From Rubrobacter marinus (GTDB lineage Bacteria > Actinomycetota > Rubrobacteria > Rubrobacterales > Rubrobacteraceae): a DNA stretch of 64,000 bases. The stretch is from the NCBI RefSeq assembly GCF_011492965.1, contig NZ_CP045121.1:372001-436000 (forward strand). Reading direction: 5' to 3'. Below, in pieces: positions 63,653 to 64,000 of this stretch. The position numbers and the translations under genes are program-made. A model generated the notes under the pieces. The model searched no databases and was not told the origin of the DNA. It was given only the letters and a program-made list of their open reading frames with translations. Every line of letters starts with the position of its first letter. Positions within the stretch are counted from its first letter, which is position 1.

Positions 63653-64000
63653 AGCCTATCGAGCGCGTGTTGGAAGCACTCGATGTCGCCAGAGGCCCCG
63701 TCGGGAATGGCGAGTACCTCGCCCTCTGCCCCGCCCACGACGACCGCAACACACCGAACCTGCGCGTGCGCGAGGCGGAGGACGGTCGCGTGCTTGTCCG
63801 TTGTTTCGCAGGCTGTAAGCAGGACGAGGTCCTCTTCTCCCTCGCGGAGAAGGGCGTCGGCAAGACGGACCTCTTCGCCGGCAACGACGGGGGAGGGGAT
63901 GATGCTACCCCCCGGGATCGCGTGCACGCCTGCACGCTCATGACCTACGCCCTGGCTAAGGACTTGCCCGTCGAGCTCCTCCAAGAGTTCGGGCTCTCCG
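63649..64000 (+). CDS. CHC2-type primase/helicase N-terminus, partial
   Basis: Starts at the GTG at 63649 (overlapping TGA) and runs off the window. It has a zinc-ribbon pattern: CPAHDDRNTPNLRV, then VRCFAGCKQDEVL, the arrangement found at the N-terminus of CHC2-type primases and phage or plasmid primase-helicase fusions. 117 codons are visible. It is most likely the replication protein of the mobile element entering the window here. Confidence 0.65.
   Translation, partial: MKPIERVLEALDVARGPVGNGEYLALCPAHDDRNTPNLRVREAEDGRVLVRCFAGCKQDEVLFSLAEKGVGKTDLFAGNDGGGDDATPRDRVHACTLMTYALAKDLPVELLQEFGLS

Overview
The window is 64 kb of high-GC DNA from an actinobacterium, most likely a Rubrobacter-type organism. 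I infer this from the dense GTG/TTG-started genes, one gene that matches the NDMA-dependent alcohol dehydrogenase family named after Rubrobacter xylanophilus, and paired acetate-permease/DUF485 genes. No rRNA, intact tRNA or CRISPR array was seen.

Layout. 0-3.3 kb: the broken end of an acyl-CoA ligase, an alpha/beta hydrolase and a convergent ThDP enzyme. 3.9-6.3 kb: a secreted beta-propeller and a lipoprotein. 6.8-17 kb: a tightly overlapping plus-strand operon (GT2 glycosyltransferase, DUF2064 protein, membrane molybdoenzyme, sugar epimerase, methyltransferase, YfhO-like membrane protein, MTA-type phosphorylase), followed by an OmpR-type two-component pair. 17.4-19.9 kb: a DUF433 protein and a molybdopterin oxidoreductase. 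19.9-20.5 kb: a scar with an integrase fragment, a MITE-like element, a perfect 21-bp hairpin and a strong promoter over a Trp-rich leader ORF. 20.6-50.5 kb: a large catabolic region. It holds an aldehyde dehydrogenase and two alcohol dehydrogenases; a leftward operon (esterase, Baeyer-Villiger monooxygenase, SDR, flavin monooxygenase, DUF485 + symporter); a rightward operon (DUF485 + symporter, Cys-less thiolase-like pair, DUF35, CoA ligase, amidohydrolase, CoA-transferase, DUF35 + true thiolase, SDR); an IclR regulator; and a leftward ketone-carboxylase-type operon (HyuA, HyuB, cupin). Together these suggest oxidation of alcohols to ketones, then either oxygen insertion and ester hydrolysis or carboxylation, followed by CoA-dependent breakdown.

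50.9-52.1 kb: a TlpA-like redoxin whose single frame is interrupted by TAG, TAG and TGA. The TGA sits at the expected redox cysteine and is followed by a SECIS-like hairpin. From 52.3 kb to the end is an accessory island: a 3' tRNA-Arg fragment (putative att site), a lower-GC heme peroxidase, an excisionase-like HTH, a PIN/ImmA-XRE toxin-antitoxin pair with a divergent 40-aa basic protein, a DyP peroxidase with an SpaA-like tail, a DUF2726 protein, an HNH nuclease, a PIN toxin, and the start of a phage or plasmid replication module.

Quality caveat. Twelve genes are frame-broken. In every case the frame is restored by adding single bases, never by removing one, and often in G/C runs. This pattern looks like deletion-type sequencing error rather than biological decay, so these genes are probably intact in the organism. 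The redoxin does not follow this pattern.
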